From: Tenacibaculum aiptasiae
Lineage (GTDB): Bacteria > Bacteroidota > Bacteroidia > Flavobacteriales > Flavobacteriaceae
DNA length: 64,000 bases
Reading direction: 5' to 3'
Assembly (NCBI RefSeq): GCF_008806755.1
Contig: NZ_WAAU01000021.1
Location: forward strand, 1 to 64,000
Shown in pieces: positions 54,245-62,802 of this stretch (positions are counted from its first letter, which is position 1; every line of letters starts with the position of its first letter). The notes beneath the pieces are model-generated. The model was not told where the DNA came from and did not search any database. It worked only from the letters and a program-made list of their open reading frames with translations. The position numbers were made by a program, and so were the translations under genes.

Positions 54245-54781
54245 ATGAAAAATATATTACTGACATTATTAACTCTGGCATTGATTTCTTGTAATCAGCT
54301 AACAAAAAAAGTTGAAAACTCATTTTCGATAATGGGAGTTAAATTAGATAGCTTGAATCAAGTTGAAGAAAAGAAAATTAAAAAACTATTTAACGAAATT
54401 AACTCTAGACGAATAAATAAATATGAAGGAGAAAACTCCGCATTGATTTATCACTCTGTAATTAAACACAATAGAATTGTTGATTCGTTAATTATTAAAC
54501 TCAAATCTATTGAAAAAAATGATTCGAATAAGAAAAAAATAGTCAAAAGATTCGAGTACACAAAAACCGATTTAAGAAATAAACTAAACACAGTAAAGAA
54601 ATTAAATACCAAAATAAAAATTGATTCATTACTAAAACCTTCAGATGATTTAGAAATTTTGCCAAAATTTGCAATTATTTCTGAATTTCAAAGTGGAAAA
54701 TTGAATGCAACAAAAAGTGCGGAATTACTGCTAATGAATTTATATAACAAAACGAAAAACGAACCTAACCCCCACATATAA
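54245..54781 (+). CDS. Hypothetical lipoprotein
   Basis: A 178-residue lipoprotein with lipobox ending Cys16 (LALISC). The body is highly helical and charged, coiled-coil-like (IDSLIIKLKSIEKNDSNKKK near 80). No family. Its last codons (NPHI, stop) come from the next repeat copy (CCCCCACATATAAACAAG), so the gene's end is set by the repeat. Confidence 0.6.
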   Translation: MKNILLTLLTLALISCNQLTKKVENSFSIMGVKLDSLNQVEEKKIKKLFNEINSRRINKYEGENSALIYHSVIKHNRIVDSLIIKLKSIEKNDSNKKKIVKRFEYTKTDLRNKLNTVKKLNTKIKIDSLLKPSDDLEILPKFAIISEFQSGKLNATKSAELLLMNLYNKTKNEPNPHI

Positions 54782-54794
54782 ACAAGTTGTAAAA
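54771..54794. repeat. Array repeat copy 5 (B end)
   Basis: ACCCCCACATATAAACAAG followed by TTGTAAAAC. The stop of the previous gene is inside it. Its GTTGTAAAAC (54786-54795) is complementary to GTTTTACAAC (55552-55561) after the next gene, so that gene is framed by inverted ends. Confidence 0.7.
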
Positions 54795-54810
54795 CATTTT
54801 AAGAAAACGA

Positions 54811-55545
54811 ATGACAAAACAAATAACACTTATAATTCTGGCTTTTTTACTATTTTCCTGTAAGAGGAAAAATGAAAATAAATATCAAAATATTGATGTA
54901 AGTTTTCAACTAAAAAAAGTAACTAATTATCAAAAATTAAACAACTTTCAAGATGCTAATAAGCTACTAAAAACTTTAATACGTAAAAATCCAAACAACG
55001 CAGAATTATATTTTCGACTAGCCCATTCAAAAACTATTTCCAATCCAAATCTTTTTGAAATAATGAATCTTCTTGATGAGTGCTTAAAAAGAGATTCTCT
55101 AAATTATAAAGCCCTCTATTTAAAATCACAAGGGCTAATGTTTATGGGAGACTTTGAGAGCGCTTTAAACGTAGAAAAAAAACTTTTAGATAATTACCCT
55201 GATTCTTTTATCCTAAAAGCAGATATTGCTTCAACATTATTATTTAATGGAGATTTTGAAAAAGCAATTGAGTTTTCTGAATCAATAATACCAGAAAGTA
55301 AAAACATTTACGAGACTGAAAGGCTGATTAGAGTTCAGATATATGCTTACTATTTTTTAGATAAAATAAGTGATGTTAAAAAAGGGAAAGACAAATTGCA
55401 ACAATTAGGTTTTGAGACCGATTATTTACAGAAACTTATCGATAGTAAAGAATTAAAATTTGAAAATTTTGCTGTTGGTAAGAATGTTGGAAATAAATCT
55501 TGTTCACTTGATGAATTGAACATTATGTTTCCAAAAAAGAATTAA
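54811..55545 (+). CDS. TPR-repeat lipoprotein
   Basis: A 244-residue lipoprotein (LLFSC, Cys17) with tetratricopeptide-like helices (about 35-175, NPNNAELYFRLAHSKT, LNYKALYLKSQGLMFMGDFESA, GDFEKAIEFSES). TPRs hold proteins together; partners unknown. The gene is enclosed by 10-base inverted arms 15 bases before the start and 7 after the stop, as expected for a mobile single-gene unit. Confidence 0.7.
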   Translation: MTKQITLIILAFLLFSCKRKNENKYQNIDVSFQLKKVTNYQKLNNFQDANKLLKTLIRKNPNNAELYFRLAHSKTISNPNLFEIMNLLDECLKRDSLNYKALYLKSQGLMFMGDFESALNVEKKLLDNYPDSFILKADIASTLLFNGDFEKAIEFSESIIPESKNIYETERLIRVQIYAYYFLDKISDVKKGKDKLQQLGFETDYLQKLIDSKELKFENFAVGKNVGNKSCSLDELNIMFPKKN

Positions 55546-55658
55546 AATAACGTTTTACAACACGGTTCACAAAACACAACTAACAAGCTTTAACTAAATA
55601 CTTATACATTTTCACACATTACATTTTCAAAGACAAACTGTTAATAAACACTCAATAT

Positions 55659-55976
55659 TTGAAAAAAACGAAATTACTCATATTATCACTCATTATTCTG
55701 GTCTTCAGCTCTAAGACAAAATCTAAAGCTAAAATGAAAAAAAATATTGTTTTAGGTTAAAAAAAGTTCTGAATTAATAATTCAAATTGTTAAAGATAAA
55801 AGTGACTCTTATTTATCCTCAAGTTATATTTACGAATTTAGAGTTTGAAAAAAAGCACCTTTAAAGCAAATAATATTGATGCTCAAATAAAATTTTACTT
55901 GGACAAAAACCATAATACAAATAGCTTGGCTTTTTTTATCGGAAACAACAAAATGGTTACGAATAAAGTGGAATAA
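55659..55976 (+). pseudogene. Decayed secreted-protein gene
   Basis: A TTG start gives a signal-like leader (MKKTKLLILSLIILVFSS) that stops at 55758. Coding continues in a second frame from 55762 (SSELIIQIVKDKSDSYLSS to a stop) and a third frame further on (FKANNIDAQIKFYLDKNHN, MVTNKVE, stop at 55974). Two frameshifts and a lost middle make it non-functional. The intact relative is not known. Confidence 0.6.
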
Positions 55977-55990
55977 AAAAACTACAATTA

Positions 55991-56022
55991 GCACAGTATC
56001 TAAACAAGTTATGTCTCATTAA
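55991..56022. repeat. Array repeat copy 6 (B end)
   Basis: GCACAGTATCTAAACAAG then TTATGTCTCATTAAAAAA, after the decayed gene and before the LytTR gene. Confidence 0.55.
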
Positions 56023-56061
56023 AAAAAAATAAAAACTACACCACAATAACATATAAAACTA

Positions 56062-56937
56062 ATGCGAGTTGACACCTATATAAAACAACCTTATCCATTT
56101 TACTATGAAGAATTAAAAAAAGTATTACTCTTGCTTTGCTTTATCGCAATCGCTAGCTTTCTTTTTACGTATTTATTTGATCCCTTTGTTGTAAATGTTG
56201 AAGAACATAAAATGGATTACTTATGGATTATAACATTGCATTCCGTTATGCCAATACCAGTTGCTTTTATCTATTTTTTCTTACTCAAGAAGACGGTAAA
56301 AAACACTGAAAATTGGACTCTAGGCAAGGAGTTTCTACATTTAGCAATAATTTTATTTCTTATTGGTATTGCAAGCTTCTTAATTCGAGATTTTATTTAT
56401 ACAAATCCTGATAACTGGTCTTTTAGATATTTATGGGAAGAAATAAGAAACACCTTTTTAGTTGGTATTTTATTACTACTAATTATTCTACCTTTAAATC
56501 TGCAACGTTTAATTAACAAACGCTCGGATGATTTAAAAAAACTTCCCATTAATCAACAATACAATAATATAACTGATGACGTTGTTCAAATTACTACTCC
56601 TATAAAAGAAGAAAATTTTGAATTAAATATTCGAACATTCCTTTATGCAAAAGTGGATGGAAATTATCTAGAAATATATTATGATTCTTCAACTGATAAT
56701 GAAAAAAAAATGAAACGTCTAACTCTTAAAGAGTTTTTGAACCAATTAAATTCTTATCCGTTCATTTTTAAAACACATCGTTCATATGTCGTAAATCTTA
56801 ACGTTATTGAATCTGTTTCTGGAAATGCTCAAGGATATGCACTTCATTTAAAAAACTATTCCAATAGAACAATCCCTGTTTCTCGTTCAAAAATTGAAGA
56901 GTTTAACCAGACCTATATAAATCTAAAAAATAATTAA
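56062..56937 (+). CDS. Membrane-bound LytTR transcriptional regulator
   Basis: A 291-residue regulator: four hydrophobic segments (about 22-42, 55-78, 92-112, 135-152) followed by a LytTR DNA-binding domain (about 187-288, with FLYAKVDGNYLEIYY, FKTHRSYVVNLNVIESV and RTIPVSRSKIEEF). LytTR proteins bind paired direct repeats. A pair of TTCATCACT sequences 20 bases apart lies right downstream, before the acyltransferase gene, so the two genes look like one module. The receiver domain of a two-component regulator is missing; the membrane part may be the sensor. Confidence 0.88.
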   Translation: MRVDTYIKQPYPFYYEELKKVLLLLCFIAIASFLFTYLFDPFVVNVEEHKMDYLWIITLHSVMPIPVAFIYFFLLKKTVKNTENWTLGKEFLHLAIILFLIGIASFLIRDFIYTNPDNWSFRYLWEEIRNTFLVGILLLLIILPLNLQRLINKRSDDLKKLPINQQYNNITDDVVQITTPIKEENFELNIRTFLYAKVDGNYLEIYYDSSTDNEKKMKRLTLKEFLNQLNSYPFIFKTHRSYVVNLNVIESVSGNAQGYALHLKNYSNRTIPVSRSKIEEFNQTYINLKNN

Positions 56938-56945
56938 GTTTGTAT

Positions 56946-56974
56946 TTCATCACTATTAATTGCTATTCATCACT
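56946..56974 (+). promoter_or_regulatory. Direct repeat, 20-bp period, before acyltransferase
   Basis: TTCATCACT at 56946-56954 and again at 56966-56974. It resembles the ATTCAT core of the repeats at 33.7 kb and of YpdB-type LytTR sites. Binding by the adjacent LytTR is inferred. Confidence 0.5.
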
Positions 56975-57028
56975 TAGCTAAAAACCAAGCTGATTTTGTT
57001 TTTATTATTGCCACAAAAAACAAAATTA

Positions 57029-58174
57029 ATGGATACTACAAACAGAAGATACGATTTAGATTGGTTAAGAGTTATTGCTATTTTGGCCGTTTATTTTCAC
57101 CATATAGGAATGCCGTTTAATGGAGACGGATTTCATATTATGAATGCTCAATCCAGCAAACTAATGGATGATATTATGGTTTATTTTGAGCAATTTAGAC
57201 TTCCCTTGCTTTTTTTGATATCAGGTACAGGAACTGTTCTCGCATTCTCAAAACGAACTTGGAAACAATTCTTTAAAGAGCGTACAGGCAGACTTCTAAT
57301 TCCACTTTTTTTTGGCGTAATTTTTATCGTACCTCCACAAACGTATTATCAATATATTAATGAATTTAATTCTTATTGGCAGATTTACACACAAGGACGT
57401 TTTGAAATAAATCATCTCTGGTTTATAGAAAACCTTTATGTAATTTCTGTAATTGCAATACCTTTAATACTTTTTCTTAAATCTAAAAAATCTATGACTC
57501 TTAGAAATTGGCTTGAGAAAATATCCTCATACAAAATTGGACTTTTATTAGGAGGATTACCTTTAATGTTAGGAACAATAATACTTAAAAGGTACTATCC
57601 AACCGGGGCATCATCTCTAACAAATTTTTCAGAAACATTTTATTATACCTATTTTTTTATTGTTGGTATTTTATTTGCGTCTTCACAAATCTTTTGGGAC
57701 AACTTAAAAAGATCTAGACATTTTCACATAATCATTCTTTTAATCTCCTCACTTTTATTCTATAGCTACTATTTCATTCCAAATAATCTTGTAAAACCTT
57801 ATTTAAGCATTTCCGTTCGTTGGGATATTTGGTATGGGCTATGCTGTATATTAGGTTGGAGTTTTGTTATAACCATACTGGGGTACGGACAAGTTTACTT
57901 TAACAAACCAAGTGTATATCTTAAACAAATGAATGAAGCTATATACCCATTTTATATTTTACACCAAACTGTTATTGTAGTTTTTGCATACTATATAGTT
58001 AAGTTTGATTTAAATATCCTTTCCAAACTTCTCATCCTTTTAGTTAGTTCGTTTATAACAATAGTATTTATCTATCGCTTTTTCATTTACCCATTTAACG
58101 CTATAAGATTACTTTTCGGAATGAAAAAAACATATAAAAAATCGGGAAAAGCTAGTTGCAAACTAAAAATTTAG
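57029..58174 (+). CDS. Membrane acyltransferase (acyltransferase-3 family)
   Basis: A 381-residue integral membrane O-acyltransferase with about ten helices. The family opening R-x-D-LDWLR-x-IAI (YDLDWLRVIAI) and FHH follow the start; HLWFIENLYV near 137 is another family mark. It acylates a sugar, lipid or peptide; the substrate is unknown. The ATG at 57029 is preferred to a TTG at 56996. It forms a unit with the LytTR gene. Confidence 0.82.
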   Translation: MDTTNRRYDLDWLRVIAILAVYFHHIGMPFNGDGFHIMNAQSSKLMDDIMVYFEQFRLPLLFLISGTGTVLAFSKRTWKQFFKERTGRLLIPLFFGVIFIVPPQTYYQYINEFNSYWQIYTQGRFEINHLWFIENLYVISVIAIPLILFLKSKKSMTLRNWLEKISSYKIGLLLGGLPLMLGTIILKRYYPTGASSLTNFSETFYYTYFFIVGILFASSQIFWDNLKRSRHFHIIILLISSLLFYSYYFIPNNLVKPYLSISVRWDIWYGLCCILGWSFVITILGYGQVYFNKPSVYLKQMNEAIYPFYILHQTVIVVFAYYIVKFDLNILSKLLILLVSSFITIVFIYRFFIYPFNAIRLLFGMKKTYKKSGKASCKLKI

Positions 58175-58211
58175 TGTCGAGAACCCGCTACCAATCTTAA
58201 ATAATACCGTT

Positions 58212-58255
58212 AACTAAACAACCAAGTAACCTCAAACTTACTTTGTTGTTTAGTT
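58212..58255. repeat. Two-box hairpin after acyltransferase
   Basis: Outer arms AACTAAACAAC (58212-58222) / GTTGTTTAGTT (58245-58255) and inner arms AAGTAA (58224-58229) / TTACTT (58238-58243) with one mismatch between them. Overlaps the start of array repeat copy 7. It resembles the two-box fold of integron attC sites. Confidence 0.65.
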
Positions 58256-58354
58256 CGCTCTATCTATAATCAAATTCTTTTTTTTAGCTATATTCGGATG
58301 CTTAAAAATTTAATTGCTATTTTAAGCTAAACCATAACACCTAAAGTTCCGCAT
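58245..58354. repeat. Array repeat copy 7 (A+C parts)
   Basis: TTTAGTTCGCTCTATCTATA, CAAATTC-T8-AGCTATATTCG, TTTAATTGCTAT (part A, core 58271-58323), then AACACCTAAAGTTCCGCATA (part C). About 24 bases before the next start. Confidence 0.75.
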
Positions 58355-58378
58355 ATAAAAAAGTTACCAACAAGCTGA

Positions 58379-59014
58379 ATGAACGAACTACTAGAATTAA
58401 ATAAAAGATTTCTGATTAAAGGATATTTATGGATAAGTGGGATCCTGACTTTTGGATTTTCTACTTATTTATTTTTCTTTTTCTCAGAAGTTTCAATAAA
58501 ATGGATTTTGATAATTTATTCCATAACTTTAATTTTCGCACCTTCATTCGTTTTGTCTGCTTGGATTTCAGATTGGTTTCTCAAAAGGAAACATAAAAAA
58601 CGGATTCTTTCTAAAAAACCATACTCTGATTTAGATAAAATCGGATTTACGCAAAGAGCAATTAAAGCTAATCACAACAGCCTCAAAGATTATGTTCTGT
58701 TAGGAGAAATAAATGGTTATCAAATTATTTTTGATATTTATGTTAGAACACCTAAAATAGTAGAATTTAGCATTTATGGATTAACCAACCACTTGAACAA
58801 TAATGAATATTTACAAAAAGCCAAAGAATATGCCTATTTCAATATTAACTTTAGTAGATATGCATTTACTAAAAATATCGACACTAGAAAGGAAAATTTA
58901 AAGTCTATCCAGGAATTAGAAAAGATATTAATAGAATTGACTCATATCGCTAAAAAAGAAAAACTTGAACTAATTCCAATAACGAAAATAACCCGTAATG
59001 GCAACAGTGCATAA
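58379..59014 (+). CDS. Hypothetical membrane protein
   Basis: A 211-residue protein with two helices (about 15-35 and 42-65), a short KRKHKKR cytosolic turn and a soluble C-terminal domain (85-205). No family recognised. The last codons (GNSA, stop) lie in a repeat-like GGCAACAGTGCATAACC block, another sign that array repeats set gene ends. Confidence 0.55.
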   Translation: MNELLELNKRFLIKGYLWISGILTFGFSTYLFFFFSEVSIKWILIIYSITLIFAPSFVLSAWISDWFLKRKHKKRILSKKPYSDLDKIGFTQRAIKANHNSLKDYVLLGEINGYQIIFDIYVRTPKIVEFSIYGLTNHLNNNEYLQKAKEYAYFNINFSRYAFTKNIDTRKENLKSIQELEKILIELTHIAKKEKLELIPITKITRNGNSA

Positions 59015-59041
59015 CCACAACTGACGGTTATACAAGACCTT
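59001..59041. repeat. Short array-type hairpin
   Basis: ATAACC (59011-59016) pairs with GGTTAT (59026-59031); the stop codon of the previous gene is within it. It differs in sequence from the A/B/C repeat but takes the same place between two genes. Confidence 0.5.
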
Positions 59042-59057
59042 AAAATGTAATTTAAAA

Positions 59058-59627
59058 ATGAACGAAATAATTCTACAACTACTTTCGAAAAAAACTATAA
59101 TTGAAGGAGAAGCTTTTCTTATACCTCCTGAAAAAGGTTTAAAAAGAAAAATATTTAATCATTTTTCAAAAAAACTATATGAAAAGACAAATAGGAACGT
59201 AGAAAAACTTAATATATCTGAATTGAATAATATCTTAAAAAAGACTATTGATTCATTTAAAGAGAAAAATCATTTGTTTCAAATTGATATTAATCATAGT
59301 AATTGGGTTGAAATACAAATAATTCATCCAGCAATGATAAATCAAAAGTTAACTAAAAATCAGAAAGAATTTGGGTTTGTTGTTCATTGGGTTTTTGACT
59401 CTATGACAAATACAAATTCAGAACTTTTAGAAAAAATGAATATTCTATTTAACTCCAGTAAATATGTACATTATAAAAATGGACAAACAATTGACTGTTT
59501 TGCTTTTTATTGTGAAGAAGACACTAATAAAGCTTATAGTATAACTAAAACTATATTATCCGAAATTTGTGGATATAAAAATGGGGAAAAATATAGATTT
59601 TCAATATCAGACAATGGAAAACTATAA
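59058..59627 (+). CDS. Hypothetical soluble protein
   Basis: A 189-residue protein without signal or membrane helix; basic N-terminus (EKGLKRKIFNHFSKKLYEK), then alternating alpha/beta. No family recognised. Its 17-base upstream gap and following repeat mark it as an array member. Confidence 0.5.
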   Translation: MNEIILQLLSKKTIIEGEAFLIPPEKGLKRKIFNHFSKKLYEKTNRNVEKLNISELNNILKKTIDSFKEKNHLFQIDINHSNWVEIQIIHPAMINQKLTKNQKEFGFVVHWVFDSMTNTNSELLEKMNILFNSSKYVHYKNGQTIDCFAFYCEEDTNKAYSITKTILSEICGYKNGEKYRFSISDNGKL

Positions 59628-59633
59628 AAAACA

Positions 59634-59774
59634 ACCTCAACCAAGCTTATCATTTTATTCGGCCATCCGTACCTATAACCAAATTCTTTTTTAGCTATAT
59701 TCGAATGCTTAAAAGATTTAATTGCTATTTCATTAACAAAGCCTCACTTAACAAAATATATAAACAAGTTGTAA
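59634..59774. repeat. Array repeat copy 8 (A+B end)
   Basis: AACCTCAACCAAGC, then part A core (59680-59730, AAATTCTTTTTTAGCTATAT, CGAATGCTTAAAAG, TTTAATTGCTATTT), then ATATATAAACAAGTTGT (59757-59773). Part C is missing. The next ATG follows 7 bases later. Confidence 0.75.
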
Positions 59775-59780
59775 ATAATT

Positions 59781-60476
59781 ATGAAACGACTAATAATTTT
59801 AATGCTGTTAATAACAAATTCAACTTTTGCTCAATTTAGTTTTTCTGACTTGGAATACATTAATATTAATTCAAGCTATCTAAATGGAAAATTTGGTTTT
59901 AAAAAAAATTCCAAATTTAAACTGATTAACAAGTTTTGTAACGATTCTATAGATTGTTATAAATATGATCTCCCAACTACTTTAATTGGATATTGGAATG
60001 TTAATGATAATATTAAAATTGAATTTTATTATACCGAGGCACCGAGTGATGACCCTGCATTTATAGCTGTATATAATGGAAAAATAATCTTAGAAGAATC
60101 TGGTACAACTTTACATTTTAAAGGAAACACAATTTATATAGAAGGAAATGCCAATTCGTACTTTGACAAAAAAAGGAAGTTTCAATTTATTCATAATAGT
60201 TACCAAGAAGTAAATCAACCTTTTTACCATATTGGAGTTGAAGGAAAACTCAACTATCCAATCAAAATCTACAAAACAGATAAATTCCTTGAAAAAGTTG
60301 CTTACTTACCCAAAGGCTACGAAATAGAAGTGTTACTTGGTCAAACAAGCGGAAAGTATAATGATCTAGAAAAAGTATTAATTAAAACTGAATTTGGTTT
60401 AATTGGCTGGTTTAATTTTAAAGAAATAACTTTTGGAAAACCACTTATTAACGGGCTCCATTTTCATGGTGATTAA
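59781..60476 (+). CDS. Hypothetical exported protein with SH3-like tail
   Basis: A 231-residue exported protein: signal peptide (1-17) and beta-rich body. The C-terminal part (about 155-225) with YLPKGYEIEVLLGQ and GLIGWFNFKEI looks like a bacterial SH3 domain. No catalytic residues recognised. Begins directly after an array repeat. Confidence 0.55.
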   Translation: MKRLIILMLLITNSTFAQFSFSDLEYININSSYLNGKFGFKKNSKFKLINKFCNDSIDCYKYDLPTTLIGYWNVNDNIKIEFYYTEAPSDDPAFIAVYNGKIILEESGTTLHFKGNTIYIEGNANSYFDKKRKFQFIHNSYQEVNQPFYHIGVEGKLNYPIKIYKTDKFLEKVAYLPKGYEIEVLLGQTSGKYNDLEKVLIKTEFGLIGWFNFKEITFGKPLINGLHFHGD

Positions 60477-60517
60477 ACAACGACTACCAACAACATATAA
60501 CCTCCTATTAGCCAAAT

Positions 60518-60567
60518 ATATTAGATAAATAATAAGAACAATATTACACAGCTAAGCAAGTTGTACA
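60518..60567. repeat. Array repeat copy 9 (B part)
   Basis: ATATTAGATAAATAATAAG, AACAATATTACACAGC, TAAGCAAGTTGTACAG: part B with changes in the ACTCC region. It lies in a 260-base gap that shows no other gene. Confidence 0.65.
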
Positions 60568-60774
60568 GTATTATAAAAAATTATAATCATATTACCCCTT
60601 GATTTTTCATAAATTATATTTTCTTAAAAAACATGTGATGTATACAGAGGAATATCAAAACAATTTTACATAAAAAAGGACACAACAACACCTTACGCAG
60701 CTTAGACAAAACGTTAACAAAAAGATCGACAAAACAGAATGGCAGTTTGGATTCAAATAATAGGATTACGAAAA

Positions 60775-61284
60775 ATGGACTCAATCGAGAACGAAAAAAA
60801 AAAGGTTTTCGAAATTCTAAATAAAACAGAATTAGACTTTGATTTTATAAAACAAAAACTAGATATTGGACTAAAGAAAACAGAATGGAATTTAACTCAA
60901 TCTAAAGGAATTGAATTCTATAAATTACCAATACTTGACCAAAACTTAAAAATCTATTTCGACAATCCTAACTTTATAGAGTTTTCTGGCTCATTTGATT
61001 TGTTTAGTTCTTGGTTTCGGTTCACAGATAAACAAAACCTTGATTTGACTAACGGAATTAGAAATGTGTTTCGGAAAATTGCGTTTGAATATGGAATTTC
61101 TGAATTGATATATTTTTCAGAATGGTTTTTCGAACTTGGTGAAATTAGAACCCAAGAAGAAACATTTGAAAACTTAATGGAACTAATTAAAAATCATCCT
61201 AACCTCAAAAAAAATGAATTATTCGGACTTGATTCGAATGAATATTGTATTGAAAAAATAAGCCCAATTGCTAACAAAGTGTAA
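60775..61284 (+). CDS. Hypothetical soluble protein
   Basis: A 169-residue acidic protein with no signal peptide or membrane helix. An alternative start 36 bases upstream (60739) would add 12 residues; I prefer the internal ATG before DSIENEKKK as the coding character begins there. The body mixes helices and strands; no known domain. Array member. Confidence 0.5.
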   Translation: MDSIENEKKKVFEILNKTELDFDFIKQKLDIGLKKTEWNLTQSKGIEFYKLPILDQNLKIYFDNPNFIEFSGSFDLFSSWFRFTDKQNLDLTNGIRNVFRKIAFEYGISELIYFSEWFFELGEIRTQEETFENLMELIKNHPNLKKNELFGLDSNEYCIEKISPIANKV

Positions 61285-61340
61285 AAATAATTACCTATCT
61301 CTAGCTTAATTATTCTTATACTACCTCGTTATTCCCCAAA

Positions 61341-61474
61341 AAACAATCTCAACCAAGCTCCCTTTATTATTTAGTTCGCTCTATCTATAACCAAATTCTT
61401 TTTTAGCTATATTCGAATGCTTAAAAAATTTAATTGCTATTTTTAACTGTAAAAAACACCTAAAGTTTTACGCG
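61341..61474. repeat. Array repeat copy 10 (A+C parts)
   Basis: AACAATCTCAACCAAGCTCC, TTAGTTCGCTCTATCTATAA, part A core (61392-61444), then AAAAACACCTAAAG (part C). About 18 bases before the next start. Confidence 0.78.
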
Positions 61475-61492
61475 TAAAAAATTGCTCACAAT

Positions 61493-62155
61493 ATGAAAAA
61501 AACACTTCAAATATTAGGTTTTCTGTTATTGATTATCTTTAACTGTAAAGCACAAAACAACGCTCTTACTAACTTTATTCCTGAAGGATACACTCTATTT
61601 GAAAAATATTTTGGAGATTTAAATAAAGATGGAATAAAAGATTGTGTTTTAATAATCAAAAAAACGGGTACAGCAAATATCGTTACAAATCGATTTAACA
61701 AAAAAGTTGATAGAAACAGACGTGGAATTATAGTACTGTTTAAAAAGAAGAAAGGCTATCAACTTACTGATAAAAATCTCAACTGTTTTTCATCCGAAAA
61801 TGAAGACGGTGGAGTTTATTTCCCTCCTGAATTATGGATTGAAATAAAAAACAACAAATTATACATACACTATGGTCATGGCAGATATGGATATTGGAAA
61901 TATACTTTTAGGTTTCAGAACTCAAATTTAGAATTAATTGGATATGATTCAAGTAGTAATCGTGGACCAATTACAATTAAAGAGACAAGTATTAACTTTT
62001 TGACAAGAAAAAAACTAATCAAAAAGAATATGAATAAAAGTGATAATGACGGTGAAGAAAATTTTAAAGAAACTTGGAGTAAAATTGAAATAGAAAATCT
62101 AATCAAACTATCTGAAATAAAAAACTTTGATGAATTAGAAATGCATGATTACTAA
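61493..62155 (+). CDS. Hypothetical exported protein with EF-hand-like VCBS motif
   Basis: A 220-residue exported protein: signal peptide (1-20, FNCKA), followed by FGDLNKDGIKDCVLIIK near 41, which is a calcium-binding VCBS/FG-GAP-type motif. YIHYGHGRYGYWKY near 123 is aromatic-rich. Function unknown; similar proteins are frequent as orphan genes in flavobacteria. Array member. Confidence 0.6.
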   Translation: MKKTLQILGFLLLIIFNCKAQNNALTNFIPEGYTLFEKYFGDLNKDGIKDCVLIIKKTGTANIVTNRFNKKVDRNRRGIIVLFKKKKGYQLTDKNLNCFSSENEDGGVYFPPELWIEIKNNKLYIHYGHGRYGYWKYTFRFQNSNLELIGYDSSSNRGPITIKETSINFLTRKKLIKKNMNKSDNDGEENFKETWSKIEIENLIKLSEIKNFDELEMHDY

Positions 62156-62161
62156 TAATAA

Positions 62162-62236
62162 AAACATCTAAAACCTCGATTTATCAGTCTCATTAAATAA
62201 AGAATAATGTTCCATTTACAAACAAATTGTTCGCAA
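62162..62236. repeat. Array repeat copy 11 (C+B parts)
   Basis: AAACATCTAAAACCTCG (part C), then CATTAAATAAAGAATAATG, TTCCATTTACAAACAAATTG (part B), decayed compared with the best copies. Confidence 0.55.
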
Positions 62237-62253
62237 TAAAAAAAGCAACTAAA

Positions 62254-62301
62254 ATGAAGAATTTCATCTTATTGACAATTCTATTTGTAGGAATAAATTA
62301 A
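62254..62301 (+). pseudogene. Truncated signal-peptide leader
   Basis: ATG followed by codons for MKNFILLTILFVGIN and a stop. It looks like the first half of a signal peptide whose gene was lost, in front of the UPF0303 gene. It may also act as a short upstream ORF. Confidence 0.4.
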
Positions 62302-62335
62302 ATCTCAAAACAGATTAACCAATCAAAAAAAAGAA

Positions 62336-62776
62336 ATGAAAGAAAAAACACTTAGAAAAATAGAACTGGAAAAATTCGATAATAAAATTGGACTTGAAAT
62401 GGGATTGGCAATAGTAAATTTAGCCCAAAAAAGAAATCAAAATATTGCTGTACAGATTGAGAGATTGAACCACACAATTTTCTTATTTGTAGATGATAAT
62501 TTACCTGCAGATAAACATAACTGGTTGAAAAGGAAGGCAAATGTGGCAAAACACTTTGAAGAAAGTTCATTAAGTGTAAAACACGACTTTAAAAATGGAA
62601 ATATGACTTTACCTGAAACATTTGCACTTGACCCAAAGCTATATTTAGCCAAAGGAGGATCTATTCCTATTTTCGTTAAAAATGCTGGAATGATCGCAGT
62701 TATTACAGTTTCAGGATTACACGATGAAGAAGATCATAAAATAATTATTGACGCTCTGAATGAAAAAACATATTAA
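62336..62776 (+). CDS. UPF0303/GlcG-HbpS-like family protein
   Basis: A 146-residue soluble protein of the UPF0303 (heme-degrading-like HbpS/GlcG fold) family. Family marks are GLAIVNLAQKRNQNIAVQIERL near 24-43 and GGSIPIF-GMIAVITVSGL near the C-terminus. Activity is not known for certain; haem binding is a database guess. Unlike most of the array it has a recognisable family, so it is an imported core-type gene or an array cargo. Confidence 0.8.
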   Translation: MKEKTLRKIELEKFDNKIGLEMGLAIVNLAQKRNQNIAVQIERLNHTIFLFVDDNLPADKHNWLKRKANVAKHFEESSLSVKHDFKNGNMTLPETFALDPKLYLAKGGSIPIFVKNAGMIAVITVSGLHDEEDHKIIIDALNEKTY

Positions 62777-62802
62777 ATAAACAAATGGTACCTCATTAAA
62801 AA

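Noticed and set aside
60477..60738. Possible decayed gene in the 260-base gap
   Set aside because: No frame with convincing coding character beyond a few codons; only the B-type repeat is supported.
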